DNA from: Phymorhynchus buccinoides | Lineage: Eukaryota; Mollusca; Gastropoda; Neogastropoda; Raphitomidae | Direction: 5' to 3' | NCBI GenBank assembly: GCA_017654935.2 | Contig: CM065686.1 | Span: forward strand, 28,183,091-28,247,090 | DNA: 64,000 nucleotides | Shown: positions 13,667 to 24,979 of the stretch, one piece after another | How the letters are laid out: each line of letters opens with the position of its first letter | Numbering within the stretch: position 1 is the first letter of the stretch | Notes under the pieces: model-generated | What the model was told of the DNA's origin: nothing | Database searches by the model: none | The model's input: the letters and a program-made list of their open reading frames with translations, nothing else | Translations under genes and position numbers: made by a program

Positions 13667-13696
13667 GACTTACGACTGTATTATTTCCGGGCGGCG
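13667..13696. repeat. Right TIR of the 8.6-13.7 kb transposon
   Basis: Perfect inverted match to 8565-8594, followed by GTCT. Confidence 0.9.
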
Positions 13697-13700
13697 GTCT

Positions 13701-14310
13701 GAGCTAGACCTACCCTATAGGTAGTAAAGTACAATGTTTGCTCATAGATTCAAATAATTTTTAGTAAGTTTATTCTTTTATGGTTTGGACTTTTCTTAAA
13801 CTCAAACATCACCAAAGACTTGACGTGGCCCCGATATGTTTCCTTTCCTTTTCTTTGTTTGATGCATAGGCCTCATGCACTGGCTCATGTCTACATGCTA
13901 CATGTCTTTGGACTTGGATACATCAAATGTCAAATGTGGATTTGAGTGGGGTTACAGGAGTTCCAGAGAAAGAAAGAAAATGGAAAGAAAAGAAAAAGAG
14001 GGGGAAATGTAGTTCAATGCTAGATTGTAGTTCAAGAAGCCTTGATTGCATCTTTTACATTCAAAGTATCATCCGTTTCTGGGAGGCAAGCCCCCTAGAC
14101 CCCTCATTCCACCCCAACTGACCACTTGGAACTACCCCCCTACACTCTTCCACGACTGGCTGATCAATGAACATGGTTGCATTTTTGTCTTTCTGTTGCC
14201 TCCTTGCAAATAACATCATGTTTCCTTTCATTCATAAATTATTTGTTGTTGATTATGATCGATAAGAAAGTGTTATGTAGCATTTACTAAGACATGTAAG
14301 TTAACCTATC
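13701..14310. other. Unassigned intergenic sequence
   Basis: Mixed AT-rich sequence; no convincing coding, TIR or tRNA-like box. Confidence 0.6.
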
Positions 14311-14429
14311 CATCTACCTCGTTCGCCCTCCCCCCCTCAACCCCGGTTTGTTGGCAATCCTGCCCCCCCCCCCCCCCCTCCCTTGCTTGAAAACGTTCCT
14401 ACGCCACTGTGTGCACATGTGTGTGTGTG

Positions 14430-14461
14430 TTCGCCCCTCTCTCTGTCTCTGTCTCTCTCTC

Positions 14462-14557
<96 letters not shown>
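14430..14557. repeat. (CT)n microsatellite
   Basis: A CT tract with a few GT interruptions at the start, preceded by a C-run and a GTTCCTACGCCACTG motif (14394-14408) that resembles a transposon terminus. Confidence 0.95.
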
Positions 14558-14560
<3 letters not shown>

Positions 14561-15237
14561 GCATTGCTAATGAAGCTGTAAAACATTGCTCATGGAAAAA
14601 AACCCACTTGACTTACCACGTTCACCATCTTCAAAGTATCAGGAGCAGCAGCAGTCACAGCAGCAATTATTACACAAACCAGTTCAATCAAATGCATCCT
14701 CCTGTTTTCCTACTATTACTATATTACTAAACGTTAATGCACTTCAACTTTCAGACTGAAACTATGGTGAGCAGACTCTATAGTCTAGTTTCTAATTGTG
14801 GTTCAGCTGTGGATTCAAAATATAAAACTTATTAAAAGCGTGATGTACTCCTCAAATTTGGAGGAACTTTATTAGGATTCAAATCAATACACACAAGCCT
14901 ATTAGTTCACGGGTAAAAAAGTACATTGATATCACTAGAAGCGATAGGCTTAAAAAATAAGCCTATAGTGCCAAATTGCTAAGCTGTGCTATGCTAACCT
15001 AGTCACGTAGACCTACACACGCACGATAACTGCTTTTGTTAACAGACGACAGCAATTTTAAAAAAAACAAGAGGCAAAGCCTTCAAGGCTCACTCGAACA
15101 GGAACATGTGGGACAACAACAAAGATTGGGGGGTGGGGGTGGGGGGGGGGATCTAAAGTAGAAGATTGCCAATAAAATGTTAGTACAAATGAAGCTATCG
15201 TTAATGGATACAACTAAATAAAAATTTTTTTTTAAAT

Positions 15238-15302
15238 GCCCGTGCCGACAATCGGACCCGGAACCATAGACACTCTACCAATGACCTATCGAGGCTTTCA
15301 GT
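15238..15302 (-). repeat. tRNA-like segment (SINE head), minus strand
   Basis: On the minus strand it reads CGATAGGTCATTGGTAGAGT, then GGTTCCGGGTCCGATTGTCGG, like A- and B-box regions. The anticodon arm is degenerate, so this is a tRNA relic, not a tRNA gene. Its inverted partner is at about 17341-17414. Confidence 0.6.
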
Positions 15303-15577
15303 GTTGATGAGTTTCTTCACTCATTTTGCCTGTTGAATACTCTCTAACCCACTAATCTAAAATGTTATCTGTTTGTTATCAGTTTACAGTGTTGTTTTAA
15401 GTATTTAATTATTCAGATCATTATTGTTTGAAAGCTTACATAGACATGTGTGTGCAAAGTTTGAACAATGTATGCCTTCTATTTCCCTAGAAAATGCCAA
15501 CGTTAATGTTTGGAGATTAGACCACGGACGCAACACACACACACACACACGCACACACACGAACAACTATCATACTA

Positions 15578-16873
15578 CAGCCGAACCCCCTTCTTATAAG
15601 AAACTCGCTTATAAGAAAACTCGCTTATAATCAAGCAAAAACATTTTCCCTGCCGAACTCCTTCTTTTCAGACAAGACGAAATAAAATCAGCAACACCGT
15701 GTTAAAAGAGCGATATTTCGATTTATTATAAAATCTTTGTCGAGCTAAAAACGTTGGCCAACTGAACTCTTTCTTTCTTATGTATTATCAAAACTCGGAT
15801 ATAAGAAACTCACTTATAAGAAAACTCGTTTATAATCAAGCAAATTCCTTCTCCTATCCGCGATGGAAACTCGGATATAAGAAAATTATTTCATACAAGA
15901 GAGTTGGTTTGCTTTTCTTACAAGCGAATTGCCATTGACAACATTTTCATAAAAGTGAGTTGGACCTGAACTGAAAGGATGTTCCGAGAAAATTGAAGTT
16001 GTTCCAAAAAGGGAAAGTTCATGTCAGACCAGTTGCGTCACAGAGAGTCTAACCAGTACAGGCACTTGATTGCAAGACTAATTGAGTTCTTTTTGTTCCT
16101 TTATTCCATACTTTCCTTCAGTATTCTGTGCAAAATAAATGCTGAGCAAAAGAAAAAATATGAGTGCCTGTAGTTTTGCGTTGGTGGTAGTGAGACTGTC
16201 CATCCTTTTATTTTCAGCAGCAATGGCAGAGATGAAAAGGCAATTCATATCTTTAAGAAGAACAATACATATAACTGAATATGTGGACAGAAATCCACAT
16301 AAACAAAAGTAAACGATTGGTGAAAAACTGCATGGGTTAATTGTTATATTTCAGTACTAGAAAGGTGAAGAGGTACGCATTTGAAAACAGTAAAAAGCAA
16401 AAAAAAAGCTTGTTCGTTGAGTGGTTGCAGGCACCTTTAAATCTTCTTAGCAGACTATTTTGATTTTATGATGTAAGACATGCACCAAATTAGGAAAAAA
16501 GATGTTCTCTTTGTTTTGTTTTTCTGTCATTCCGAAATGTCGAGCCGAGATTCGAACCCGGGTCACTCGCATTGCAGTCACGCCTTGACATTCAACTTGG
16601 TTATAAGTTAAAAAAAAATCAAAATGTTTGCAGTCACGCCTTGACATCAGTTCTGCATTAATCATGTGTTCTATATTATAATGACAGGTGTACAGGCATG
16701 GAGATCGCAGCCCCATCACGATCCTCCCCTTTTTTCCCCCATTCAACTTGGTTATAAGTAAAAAAAATCTAAATGTTTTTTTAAATCCGATTTTCCGATA
16801 TAAGAAAACTCGGAAATAAGAAGCAAATAAAAAAATCATCTCCCTTCGAATTTCTTATAACCGAGTTTTGCTG
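15578..16873. mobile_element. Pogo/Tigger-like nonautonomous element, TA duplication
   Basis: The left end CAGCCGAACCCCCTTCTTAT and right end CTTATAACCGAGTTTTGCTG are imperfect inverted repeats, each bordered by TA (15576-15577, 16874-16875). Internal copies of the CTTATAAGAAA-CTCG motif occur near 15600, 15805 and 15870. No transposase remains. A SINE copy sits inside at about 16535-16735. TIR style and TA flanks fit the Tc1/mariner-pogo group. A second right terminus of the same family ends at 18012. Confidence 0.7.
16535..16735 (-). repeat. SINE copy, minus strand (empty-site paralog)
   Basis: On the minus strand it carries the B-box GGGTTCGAATCTCGG and the sequence TTAATGCAGAACTGATGTCAAGG running straight through. 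The copy at 4930/6801 is broken at exactly this point by an LTR with CCGAT duplicated. Confidence 0.7.
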
Positions 16874-17340
16874 TATTTTGATTTTATGAAGAAAGACAAG
16901 TCATAAGTCACAAGTTTCTTTATTGTCCATTGGCATTGTACAAACGCAAATGGAAAATTGTCTTCAACCGTGTAAAATAAGTTAAATACATCCAAATTAA
17001 AACATTAATTAAATTCATGAAACAGAAATTGACATAAAAAAAATATGTTACTCTCACCCAATCATCCATTTGCTCTCCGCTATCTTGCTCTCTCATCATG
17101 AAACCACTTCTGCCTTCATATTTAGCTGACTTTTGGAAGGGAGGCTATAGTATGATAGTTGTTCGGTTGTGTGTCTGTATGTAGGTGTGTTGCGTCCATG
17201 GTCCAATCTCCAAACGTTAGCGTTGGGAAATAGAAGGCGTACATTGTAAGCAGATAGCAAACAGAAAACATGTTTAGATTAGTGGGTTAGAGAGTATTCA
17301 ACAGGCAACATGAGTTAAGAGAGTCGGTCATCAACACTGA

Positions 17341-17416
17341 AAGCTTCGATAGCTCATTGCGTAGAGCGTCTGTCTGTCATGCCAATGGTTCCGGGTTTGA
17401 TTCTCGGCAAAGGCAC
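17341..17416 (+). repeat. tRNA-like SINE head with T-run terminator
   Basis: It contains GATAGCTCATTGCGTAGAGC (A-box region) and GGTTCCGGGTTTGATTCTCGG (B-box region), followed by a run of T. The acceptor stem does not pair well, so it is a tRNA-derived repeat rather than a functional tRNA. Confidence 0.6.
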
Positions 17417-17469
17417 TTTTTTTTCTTTTTATTTAACAGTTGTATCCATTAACGATAGTTTCATTTGTA

Positions 17470-17735
17470 CTTTAAATACCCCCTCATGTTTACGACCCTC
17501 CATCTCAAAGTCATTATTTTTTGGCCATCTTGAACTTTAAACACCCCCTCATGTTTACTACCCTGAATCTCAAAGTCGTTAGTTGTTGGCAATCTTGTAC
17601 TTTAAACACCCCTTCATGTTTACGACCCTCAATCTCAAAGTCATTTTTTGTTGGCAATCTTGTACTTAAATATCCCTCCCTCGTGTTTATGACCCTCAAT
17701 CTCAAAGTCATTATTTGTTGGCAATCTTATACATA
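17470..17735 (+). repeat. Minisatellite, ~62-bp unit, about 4 copies
   Basis: Units read CATGTTTACGACCCTCAATC, then TCAAAGTCATT, a TTGTTGGCAATCTT stretch and an ACTTTAAACACCCC spacer. The core TGTTTAYGACYCTCRATCTC is shared with the ~83-bp satellite at 40.8-46.5 kb. Confidence 0.85.
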
Positions 17736-18438
17736 AACACACCCACCCCCCGAGCGAGCCTTTTGTTGTTTTTAATTTTCAGTTCTGTTCTTTATTTTTT
17801 CTCCTTTCTTTTGCCGTTTCCTTTTTTTTCATGCACCAAATTAGGTAAAAGGATTTTCTCTTCGTTTTATGTTTCTGTTTGTCTTTCTTTTCTTTTCTTT
17901 TTTCTCTTTCATTTTCCCCTTTTTTCCCATTCAGCTCGGTTATAAGAAACAAACTAATATTTTCTCAACAAGAAATTATCTCCCTCGATTTTCTTATAAC
18001 CGAGTTTTGCTGTATAGACTCACTTTGTGTTATCGTCGTTAACACGAGTGAGCCAAAACGCGCGTCACTTTTCAAGGGCCACAACCACTGATCTAAATCT
18101 AAAAATATTTTTAGATCAGTGGGCCACAACAACTGTCATTTTGGCCAATGCGATCAGATAAGCCTAATCTTGAGGGTCCGATCCACACGCCCAACTGCAG
18201 TCGAACGGCTATGCAAATGCGATATTTTTGAAGAATGAATCTGATAAAATATTACTGACTGACGAAATCCTATACTTGTAAAGGTGCAGATGAACATACA
18301 CACCCTTCCATTTTGTCGGCTCTCCCCGCATTTTCAAATTTGCCTTTCTTAGCAGATATGAAACTGTATTTTGTCAACATTTTGAGCTAACTAATTGTGT
18401 TGAATAATTATTCGCAGTAATAATAAATGCCTTTATTA

Positions 18439-19428
18439 GTCCGTCACCAAGACGGACTATTGCGATCGTCTGGTTTGTCTGGGGTTTTTTTTTTGGTTTT
18501 TGTTTCCCTTCTGTCTGTCCCAAGGATATCTCCCGAACCGCTGGACCGAATCGCGTCAAATTTTGTGTGAAGGTGTGCCTCCTTAATAGGAAGAGATCGG
18601 CGCAAACCATTTTGCCGTCGTGACCTTGAGCTTGACGTACGACCTTGAAAACCGAAATTCTATTTTTAGCCATATCTCGGGCACCGATCAACATAGGATA
18701 TTGAAACTTGGTATGAAGGTGGGTTATTAGGATTTCTTGCTTATGCCCGTTCTGATGAGGGCATACCGATCAAGGTCAAGGTCAAGGTCAAAAAGATCGC
18801 TGGAGCCTGAAAATCGGAGGGTCATTTTTTTCTCCTTCTGTCTGTCCCAAGGATATCTTTCGAACGGGTTGACAGAATCACGTCAAATTTTGTGTGTTGG
18901 TGTGTCACCATGAGAGGAAGGCATCCGCGCAAACCATTTTGCCGTCGTGACCTTGACCTTGGCGTACGACCTTGAAAACCGAAAATCTTTCAGGGGCCAT
19001 AACTCCCACACCGTTAGTGTTAGAGTCTTCAAATTTGGCATGAAGGTACTTTGGCTTATGCCCGTTCTGATGGTGGCATACCGATCAAGGTCAAGGTCAC
19101 GGACCGGGCGATCAGTAGGCCTTGAAAGTGGTAGGGGTCTACGTATTGGGTTTTAAGCCATATTTTCCACATTGGTACTTGACAGAAGCGCTTCAGATTG
19201 TGTGTGGTACTGCATACCCTAGAGAAGAAAACATCCGAGCATAAATTATCACCATGCTGACCTTGACCTTGAAGTGTGACCTTGAAAACCGAAATTTCCT
19301 TCTTTGCGCTATATGTTTCTTCTTCAAGCTGTATCTCGTGAACTAGAAGACAGAATCCCTTCCAATTTTGTGTCAGGATGTGACACTCTACGGGGTGTCG
19401 CAAGTGCGTGGCATTGCTGGTGACGGAC
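18439..19428. repeat. Diverged ~315-bp tandem repeats with TCAAGGTCA motifs, 10-bp TIRs
   Basis: Three diverged units repeat in order CCAAGGATATCTCC, a TTTTGCCGTCGTGACCTTG block (18610, 18938, weaker at 19248), CTTGAAAACCGAAA, and CCCGTTCTGATG..GGCATACCGATCAAGG (18747, 19061). GTCCGTCACC at 18439 and GGTGACGGAC at 19419 bound the block as perfect 10-bp inverted repeats, suggesting a mobile element with internal repeats. Confidence 0.7.
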
Positions 19429-19459
19429 ATGTCTGCCGCTCGGCGACGCCCTTGTTTCA

Positions 19460-20580
19460 TATGTAGCGCAATACACGGAACAGCCGCAGACCGTTTTATG
19501 CCATTGCGTTCTTTCCGTCTTGCCTTTTATCTTCTACTATTATTGCATGCATGTTTTTAATTGTGTAAATGGATGGAAATTAACGTTTGTCATACTGTCA
19601 ATCACGCGCATATAAACCAGCATATAGACAGCAAACTCTGCAAGCACACGCTATCACTCCTATCAACCACTGGGGACAAATAGCACTATAGGAAACACAA
19701 GATCTTTAGCTGCCCCCTCTTCTTAACAAGACATGAGAATTTATTAACAAATAAAGAACATGTATGAAATTGTTTATATAGCGAAACACACAATAAATCA
19801 AAATGTCATGAAAGTGTAAATAATACACTCTCACTCTTTCTCTCTCTTCCCCTCTCACTTCCCCTCTCTCTCAATGCCGGCATTAAATATTTCCAAAGAT
19901 GATTATCGGTGTGGTGATTTTCTTCTTCTTCTTCTTCTGGGCTTTCTAGTCTTTCTTCTTGCATTCATTCCTTGTGGTTTTGAATTCCTCGACGCATTCA
20001 TCTTTCAAGTTCCTCTGCGATTTCTACAGCGCGTGTTTACCGGAAGCTTCACTTCCAGGAGGTGGAGCACCACAACAGCCTCCACAGCACTCCTCCTCAC
20101 AGGAGGCGAATTTCAGGGCTCCCAGGTACAACCCTTGTACCGCCCATGGGGTCAGCCTGTGTTACTGAAACACATTCTGGCGCCCCAATTACACATCATA
20201 ACCAAATCACAATTAATAATTTATTGTATTGGTTACACAAACAATCCATTTATTGTACTCACCACTTTATAACTAAGAACAGGTTACCACAACCTAATCA
20301 CCACGCCACAAAATATAATCATTTACTGTGATACATTACTTCCCTTTTACGACAAGTTTTCTATTATATTTTCATAGTGATCCTTTTCATTGATTTACAA
20401 AATCATAGACATCTAAAGATCTTTTTTTTTTACCACACTATTTTTGCACACCGTTTTTATCCATCTCAGATTTACACAAAGAAAATGTATAATCAAGCTC
20501 GTATAATCAAGCTTCGCACACAGACAAAAAAGGGCCTCCACTTCTCTCGGCCATCCAGTCAAGAAGAGAGGATCCAAATC
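19460..20580. other. Unassigned sequence
   Basis: The longest frame (19874-20272, plus) opens with a Leu-rich hydrophobic run, but it reads through a TTC repeat and has no recognisable domain or codon bias. I do not call a gene. Confidence 0.5.
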
Positions 20581-20584
20581 AATT

Positions 20585-21365
20585 TCAACACACACACAAA
20601 AAGTGGCAGTGAGTTAAATTCAGAACTTCTTCAATCTCACAGGCTAACCTAACCCGGTTTTCCAGTTTGTGTGGTCACACATCAATTCTACAACATTGGT
20701 GCTACACCACAAATTGAATGAAAAAGAGCTAACTCACTATTTACAAAAACATTTACGCAGCATGCAATAACACGCGAACATGACAACGTTGAATATACAA
20801 CAAACAAACATTTACATGACAAGTGTAAAGTGACGTTATGGTATTCACAAGAGACAGCAAAAGGAGCAAAAAACCAACAAGATCAAAATAAATCTAAAGC
20901 TAAACCGGGTTAGCCTGTGAGATTGAAGAAGTTCTGAATTTAACTCACTGCCATTTTTGTGTGTGTTTTGAAATTGTTTCCAGCTTCTGCCATTTATGAT
21001 TGCGTACTCACTGTCCCCAACCTCTCTCATCTTAAAACATGTTCTCCTTTCTTTCCCCCCCTGATTTGTATTCACAAATGCATGCCTTGCTCTTTGGTTT
21101 CAACTTAGTTGTATCATTTACGCATTGGACTGTAGAGGGGAAGTATTGTTTTTGTATTTTGATCTTGTTGGCTTTTTGCTCCTTTTGTTGCCTGCTTTTT
21201 GCTCCTTTTGCTATTTTGCTGTTTTCTTGTTTGTCTATGTTGATAAAGGCGCATTCGCCGAAATATCCAGTAGTTTTGTTTTGTCTCTTGCGAATAAAAT
21301 AACGTCACTTTACACTTGTCGTGTAGTTGTTTGTTTGTTGTATGTTCCAGTGACGTTGCAGTCTG
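20585..21365. repeat. Overlapping inverted repeats
   Basis: An ~75-bp near-perfect inverted pair lies at about 20588-20660 and 20900-20975 (CTGTGAGATTGAAGAAGTTC and complement). A second pair joins about 20780-20880 to 21160-21350: GACAAGTGTAAAGTGACGTT (20819) is complementary to AACGTCACTTTACACTTGTC (21301). A fold-back element, possibly nested. No coding. Confidence 0.7.
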
Positions 21366-21724
21366 TTTTAGTTTTTTGTTTGTTTAGCGTTGAATATAGA
21401 AAACGATAGAGGTTTAATTGCTCAATCTGCAGTAAGAAAGGCAAGACTGAAAAAGCGGAAAGTCCCGATAAATGGAGGAGGGGGTGTGGATCTACATATT
21501 TACCGTTGTTTCGTTCACTATTTTAAATCCACGAATCTGATTAAATGTTATGTATTTTTATATTGGTTCTTTCATCCGTACATTGATATAGTGAACGAAA
21601 CTAGTAAGATTTGATTACATTCATTTAGCCTAAACAGAAGTATTTCATCAGAATCATGCCTCACAGGTGTCATCACCGTTGGATAGTCGTACGATTGCAG
21701 TTGGGCGTGTGGGTCGGCCCTTAA

Positions 21725-22435
21725 ATTTGTCTCTACTTAGACCAATGACAATCTATATTACTCAAAATAGGTTAAGAGCCAGTGTTGAAGATGTGTATGT
21801 TTCAAAAGATTCAGAATGCCAGCAAGTTCAAGTGAAATATTATACAAAAAAATATTGTGAATTGAATTGTTAATTGTGAATTGTGAAAAAAATGATGATT
21901 AATGACGTTTTGCAAAAAAGCATAACAAAGAAGATAAAGAGGGTGTTGACTCGTTTTCATTCATTGTCTTCCTTAAAATAGACTAGAAGTAATTATTGTC
22001 ATTGGTTAAAGACTATTAAGGGACCGTAAAGGAATACTTTCATACCAGTTTGTTTTGCACCGAGTTGTGTAGTGTGAATCATGGCCAGTGTACCTCGGGT
22101 CCTGGTGTGAATGTTTAACGCTACCGCGCACTCTCGTGTTGAACGGTTGTGAAAGGAAGCAAACGTTCAGTGTTGAATGAGTTAATTAACTGGGGCTTAA
22201 ATTAAAATCTCCCACGTTAACAAAAAAAAAAGAGAACAATTACCCAGAGACAATCTGTTGCAGTGCCATTAAGGAGTTGGCAAAGAAGTTGTTTGTGATC
22301 CTATTATTAATCTTATAGCTTTTAGAGCTGTTTGTGTTTCGCCTTTCAACCATCAAAAGTGATGAAGTCGGTTCTACTTTTAAAACAAATACCAGCAACT
22401 TCAATTGAAACGATAGACAAATGACCTAAGATTAT
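21725..22435. other. Unassigned sequence
   Basis: AT-rich, with short frames only. Nothing recognised. Confidence 0.5.
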
Positions 22436-22437
22436 GC

Positions 22438-22442
<5 letters not shown>

Positions 22443-22507
<65 letters not shown>

Positions 22508-22764
22508 CCTCTCCCTCTCTCTCTCTCTCTGTGTCTCTCTCTCTATATCTCTCTCTCTCTGCTGTTGTATGGCCATTTTTGCCTTGTTGTATTATATTAC
22601 ATGTATATTTTTGTCACTATTGTTGCCACTTTTGTTGTTGTTTTTACGTTTCTGTTAATAATTTTCTTCATTAATTGTTTATTTGCTTGAGGGCAATAGT
22701 GTAAAAAAGCTACCCAGCTTATCTGTGTTACCCTCAATAAAAACATTCGTATTCGTATTCGTAT

Positions 22765-22844
<80 letters not shown>

Positions 22845-22845
22845 C
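22443..22845. repeat. (CT)n, LINE-type 3' end and (CA)n
   Basis: A CT tract (22443-22560) precedes a retroposon-like 3' end: GAGGGCAATAGTGTAAAAAA and CCCTCAATAAAAACATTCGT, with ATTCGT repeats at 22745-22766. A pure CA tract (about 22778-22842) follows. Confidence 0.75.
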
Positions 22846-23279
22846 ATTGGGGGAAATCCCCATTCAAAAAGCCTGAATATATACAGAGTTATTACGCCTC
22901 AGCTGACTGAAGCCGGTTTTGTACTCCCATCCGTTCACCTACACGACATTGTGAACTCACTCACTGCCTACTGTTACCATACTTAACTCTTACCATTTTC
23001 TTCTTCTTCTTCGCCTCAGGCAGCCAACTTCATCACGTTGAAGATTATGCTGCACTTCTGAGGGTAGTACGAAAAAGAAAGAAAATAAGTTCAGCGAAGA
23101 TAGGGTAGAAAATGAACTGATGAGATATTATGGGGAGAAGAGAGCCCAAGATAGTCAGGGATAATTAAATAATTTTAAATACTCAGTTTGCTATGTATAA
23201 GGATATTAAAATGTTATGAGATTCAAAATTAAAGGAAGTTAGTCAGATATTGAAGATTTGATATTAAAAATAAAATAGA

Positions 23280-23885
23280 AGGGTGGGGTGTGGGGGTGGG
23301 GGGTGACGTGTGATAGAGTGAAAGACGAGTTTAAAGTCATACACGACCGTTAAATGCCCCGGCCTAAACAGAGACATCCGGGCCCTGCATGATGCATGCA
23401 AAGTGTGTCATGTACGACCGTTAAAGACCCACTGACCCAGCAAGATTAACCCCCTTGTTTTTTTTCTGGGTAGGTGTGGCCCACATACTAGTCCCTCCAT
23501 ACACAATCGAGGCTGCTCTTTGAAGTGATGTCTCGTTTTCATGTATGGGAGAATTTGTATGGGTGTCATACCTGGTCAAAAAAAGATTTTGTTGCCAGCG
23601 AGAGAGGAAAACCCGTGAAACCCGTGATTTTCACTCATAGATCTGGTGGGTCTTTAAGTCCCCCCAGATCAGCCGTGGAAACTCGGGCCCCACATGATGC
23701 ATGCAAAGGAGTATTTGTATTTTAGGGACATGCATGACCGTAAGGCCGCACATGTTGCATGCTAAAAGGACCATAGACCTTTATTTCGCAGTATCTATGC
23801 AAGACCAATCCGGCTACTGTAGCGGCCCTTGGGGTCGAACCCCGACCGGCACAACTCCTGCCCTTCATTTACCACTACTTTGATC
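23280..23885. repeat. Degenerate repeats with a tRNA-type box, minus strand
   Basis: The phrase GGGCCC(T/C)..CATGATGCATGCAAAG occurs at 23380 and 23684 as direct copies, each near a CATG(T/C)A(C/T)GACCGT motif. At about 23828-23850 the minus strand reads GTGCCGGTCGGGGTTCGACC, a B-box-like sequence, suggesting a tRNA-derived SINE. Confidence 0.45.
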
Positions 23886-24233
23886 TATGGCCCCTAGTTC
23901 CCTAATTTAAATTTTAATGTGAAGTTGGGGCAGGGGGGGGGGGGGGGGAGGTGACTGAGACAGGGTGCCTTGGTGGAGGTGTTTATGGAGGGCTGTTTTG
24001 AATGCCTCCAATGACTGATTGGAGGCAACTTGCACTGAGGGATAGTGCGGGGAAAGAAGGTGGGTTTCTGTAGCTGGGGATGTGAAATGATGCTGAGTGG
24101 GATTGACGGAGAATTGTCTTCTGCAGAGAGTTTGTAGGAAGGTGCTTAGAGTTGATAGTGAGAAGTCATGTGTGAAATTTGTAGAAAGTAGTGAGGCGGG
24201 CTTCAGTTCGTCGGGTCTGTTGAAAAGGCCATT

Positions 24234-24970
24234 TTAAGTTTTTGATGAGGTCTGATGATCTTGGTAGTCTCTGGCCACCCATCTTGCAGCTCGGCTTAGA
24301 ACTTTTGCCATGAAGTCAATGCTGCCCTTGCTGTGGGGGTCCCAGTCTGGACTGGCGTACTCTATGAGGGGGCGTATCATTGCTTTGTAAGTCTGTACCT
24401 TGACTGTCTTGTTGTTAAGTTCCAAGGCCCTCCTCAGAAGCCCAAGGGTTTTATTCGCTCTGCTGACCATTGATGTGAGTGTCCCACTTCAGATCAGCGG
24501 TGATTGTGACACCCAGGCATTTCTCATGGGGCGCGCTCTGGAGCTGGTGTCCATGAAGGATGTAGGCATTCTCCGGGGTGTTTCTGCGTCTGGTCATATG
24601 CAGGACTGAACACTTATGTGGGTGAAAGGCAATTTTCCATCGGTCTTCCCAGGACGCAAGACTGATGAGATCATCCTGGAGTAGGCTCTGGTCACTGGGA
24701 GATTGGATGTCTTGATGACAGAAGGTAAACAGTCGAGCTGTATAGTGGAGTCCTTCAGACAAGTCGTTTATATAGAAGAGAAATAGGGATGGTCCCAGCA
24801 TGGACCCTTGAGGGACTACCGACTAGACGGATGCAGGGGCCGATTTCTCTCCTCCGACAACAACTGATTGGGTTCGATCTGTGAGGATATTTTGGATCCA
24901 CCGGCAGGTCTTCTCTGCAAGCCCATATTGACGGAGCTTGTAGACGAGGAGGGCATGGCTAACTTTATAT
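24234..24970 (-). pseudogene. LINE reverse transcriptase, C-terminal half, 5'-truncated
   Basis: Read on the minus strand across stops and one frameshift near 24460. Visible are VPQGSMLGPSLFLFYINDLS, then a corrupted active-site region (the FADD box is lost), SWEDRWKIAFHPHKCSVLHM, CLGVTITADLKWDTHI, and the tail ANKTLGLLRRALELNNKTVK and IRPLIEYASPDWDPHSKG followed by RAARWVARDY. This is the thumb and C-terminus of a Jockey/CR1-like ORF2. It closely resembles the fragment at 34655-35300. Confidence 0.85.
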
Positions 24971-24979
24971 CAAATGCCT

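Larger units (their letters stand above)
8565..13696 (+). mobile_element. DNA transposon with 30-bp TIRs and GTCT duplication
   Basis: The left end 8565-8594 (CGCCGCCCGGAAATAATACA..) is exactly complementary to the right end 13667-13696. GTCT lies immediately outside both ends (8561-8564, 13697-13700), a 4-bp target duplication. Degenerate subterminal copies of the CATACGACTGT/ACTTAC motif occur near 8810, 8890, 8945, 13405 and 13460, as expected for transposase-binding sites. The element is 5.13 kb and carries one broken gene on the plus strand. A 4-bp duplication is known for Sola-type and some Academ elements; the superfamily assignment is open. Confidence 0.85.
15060..17770. mobile_element. 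Composite fold-back element with inverted arms
   Basis: Sequence at about 15070-15545 recurs inverted at about 17180-17760. Matching points are GGAGATTAGACCACGGACGC (15513) against GCGTCCATGGTCCAATCTCC (17193), TCGTTAATGGATACAACT (15199) against its complement at about 17441, and the outer GGCTCACTCG/CGAGCGAGCC. The arms contain a tRNA-like segment. Between them lies a TA-flanked pogo-like element, so this is a nested structure. Confidence 0.65.
18174..21720. mobile_element. Candidate 3.5 kb TIR-bounded region, TTAA-type flank
   Basis: The left end (GGGTCCGATCCACACGCCCA) and right end (TGGGCGTGTGGGTCGGCCC) are inverted copies that extend about 30 bp inward with mismatches. TTGA precedes the left end and TTAA follows the right, compatible with a degenerate TTAA duplication. 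No transposase is recognisable; the interior holds other repeats. It shares termini with the short element at 4139-4386. Confidence 0.5.

Noticed and set aside
17341..17416. Functional tRNA gene
   Set aside because: A- and B-box-like parts are present, but the acceptor stem pairs poorly and an inverted degenerate copy exists; it is a tRNA-derived repeat.
19874..20272. 132-residue frame with a hydrophobic N-terminus (possible secreted protein)
   Set aside because: The hydrophobic stretch comes from a CTT repeat; no conserved domain, splice pattern or codon bias.
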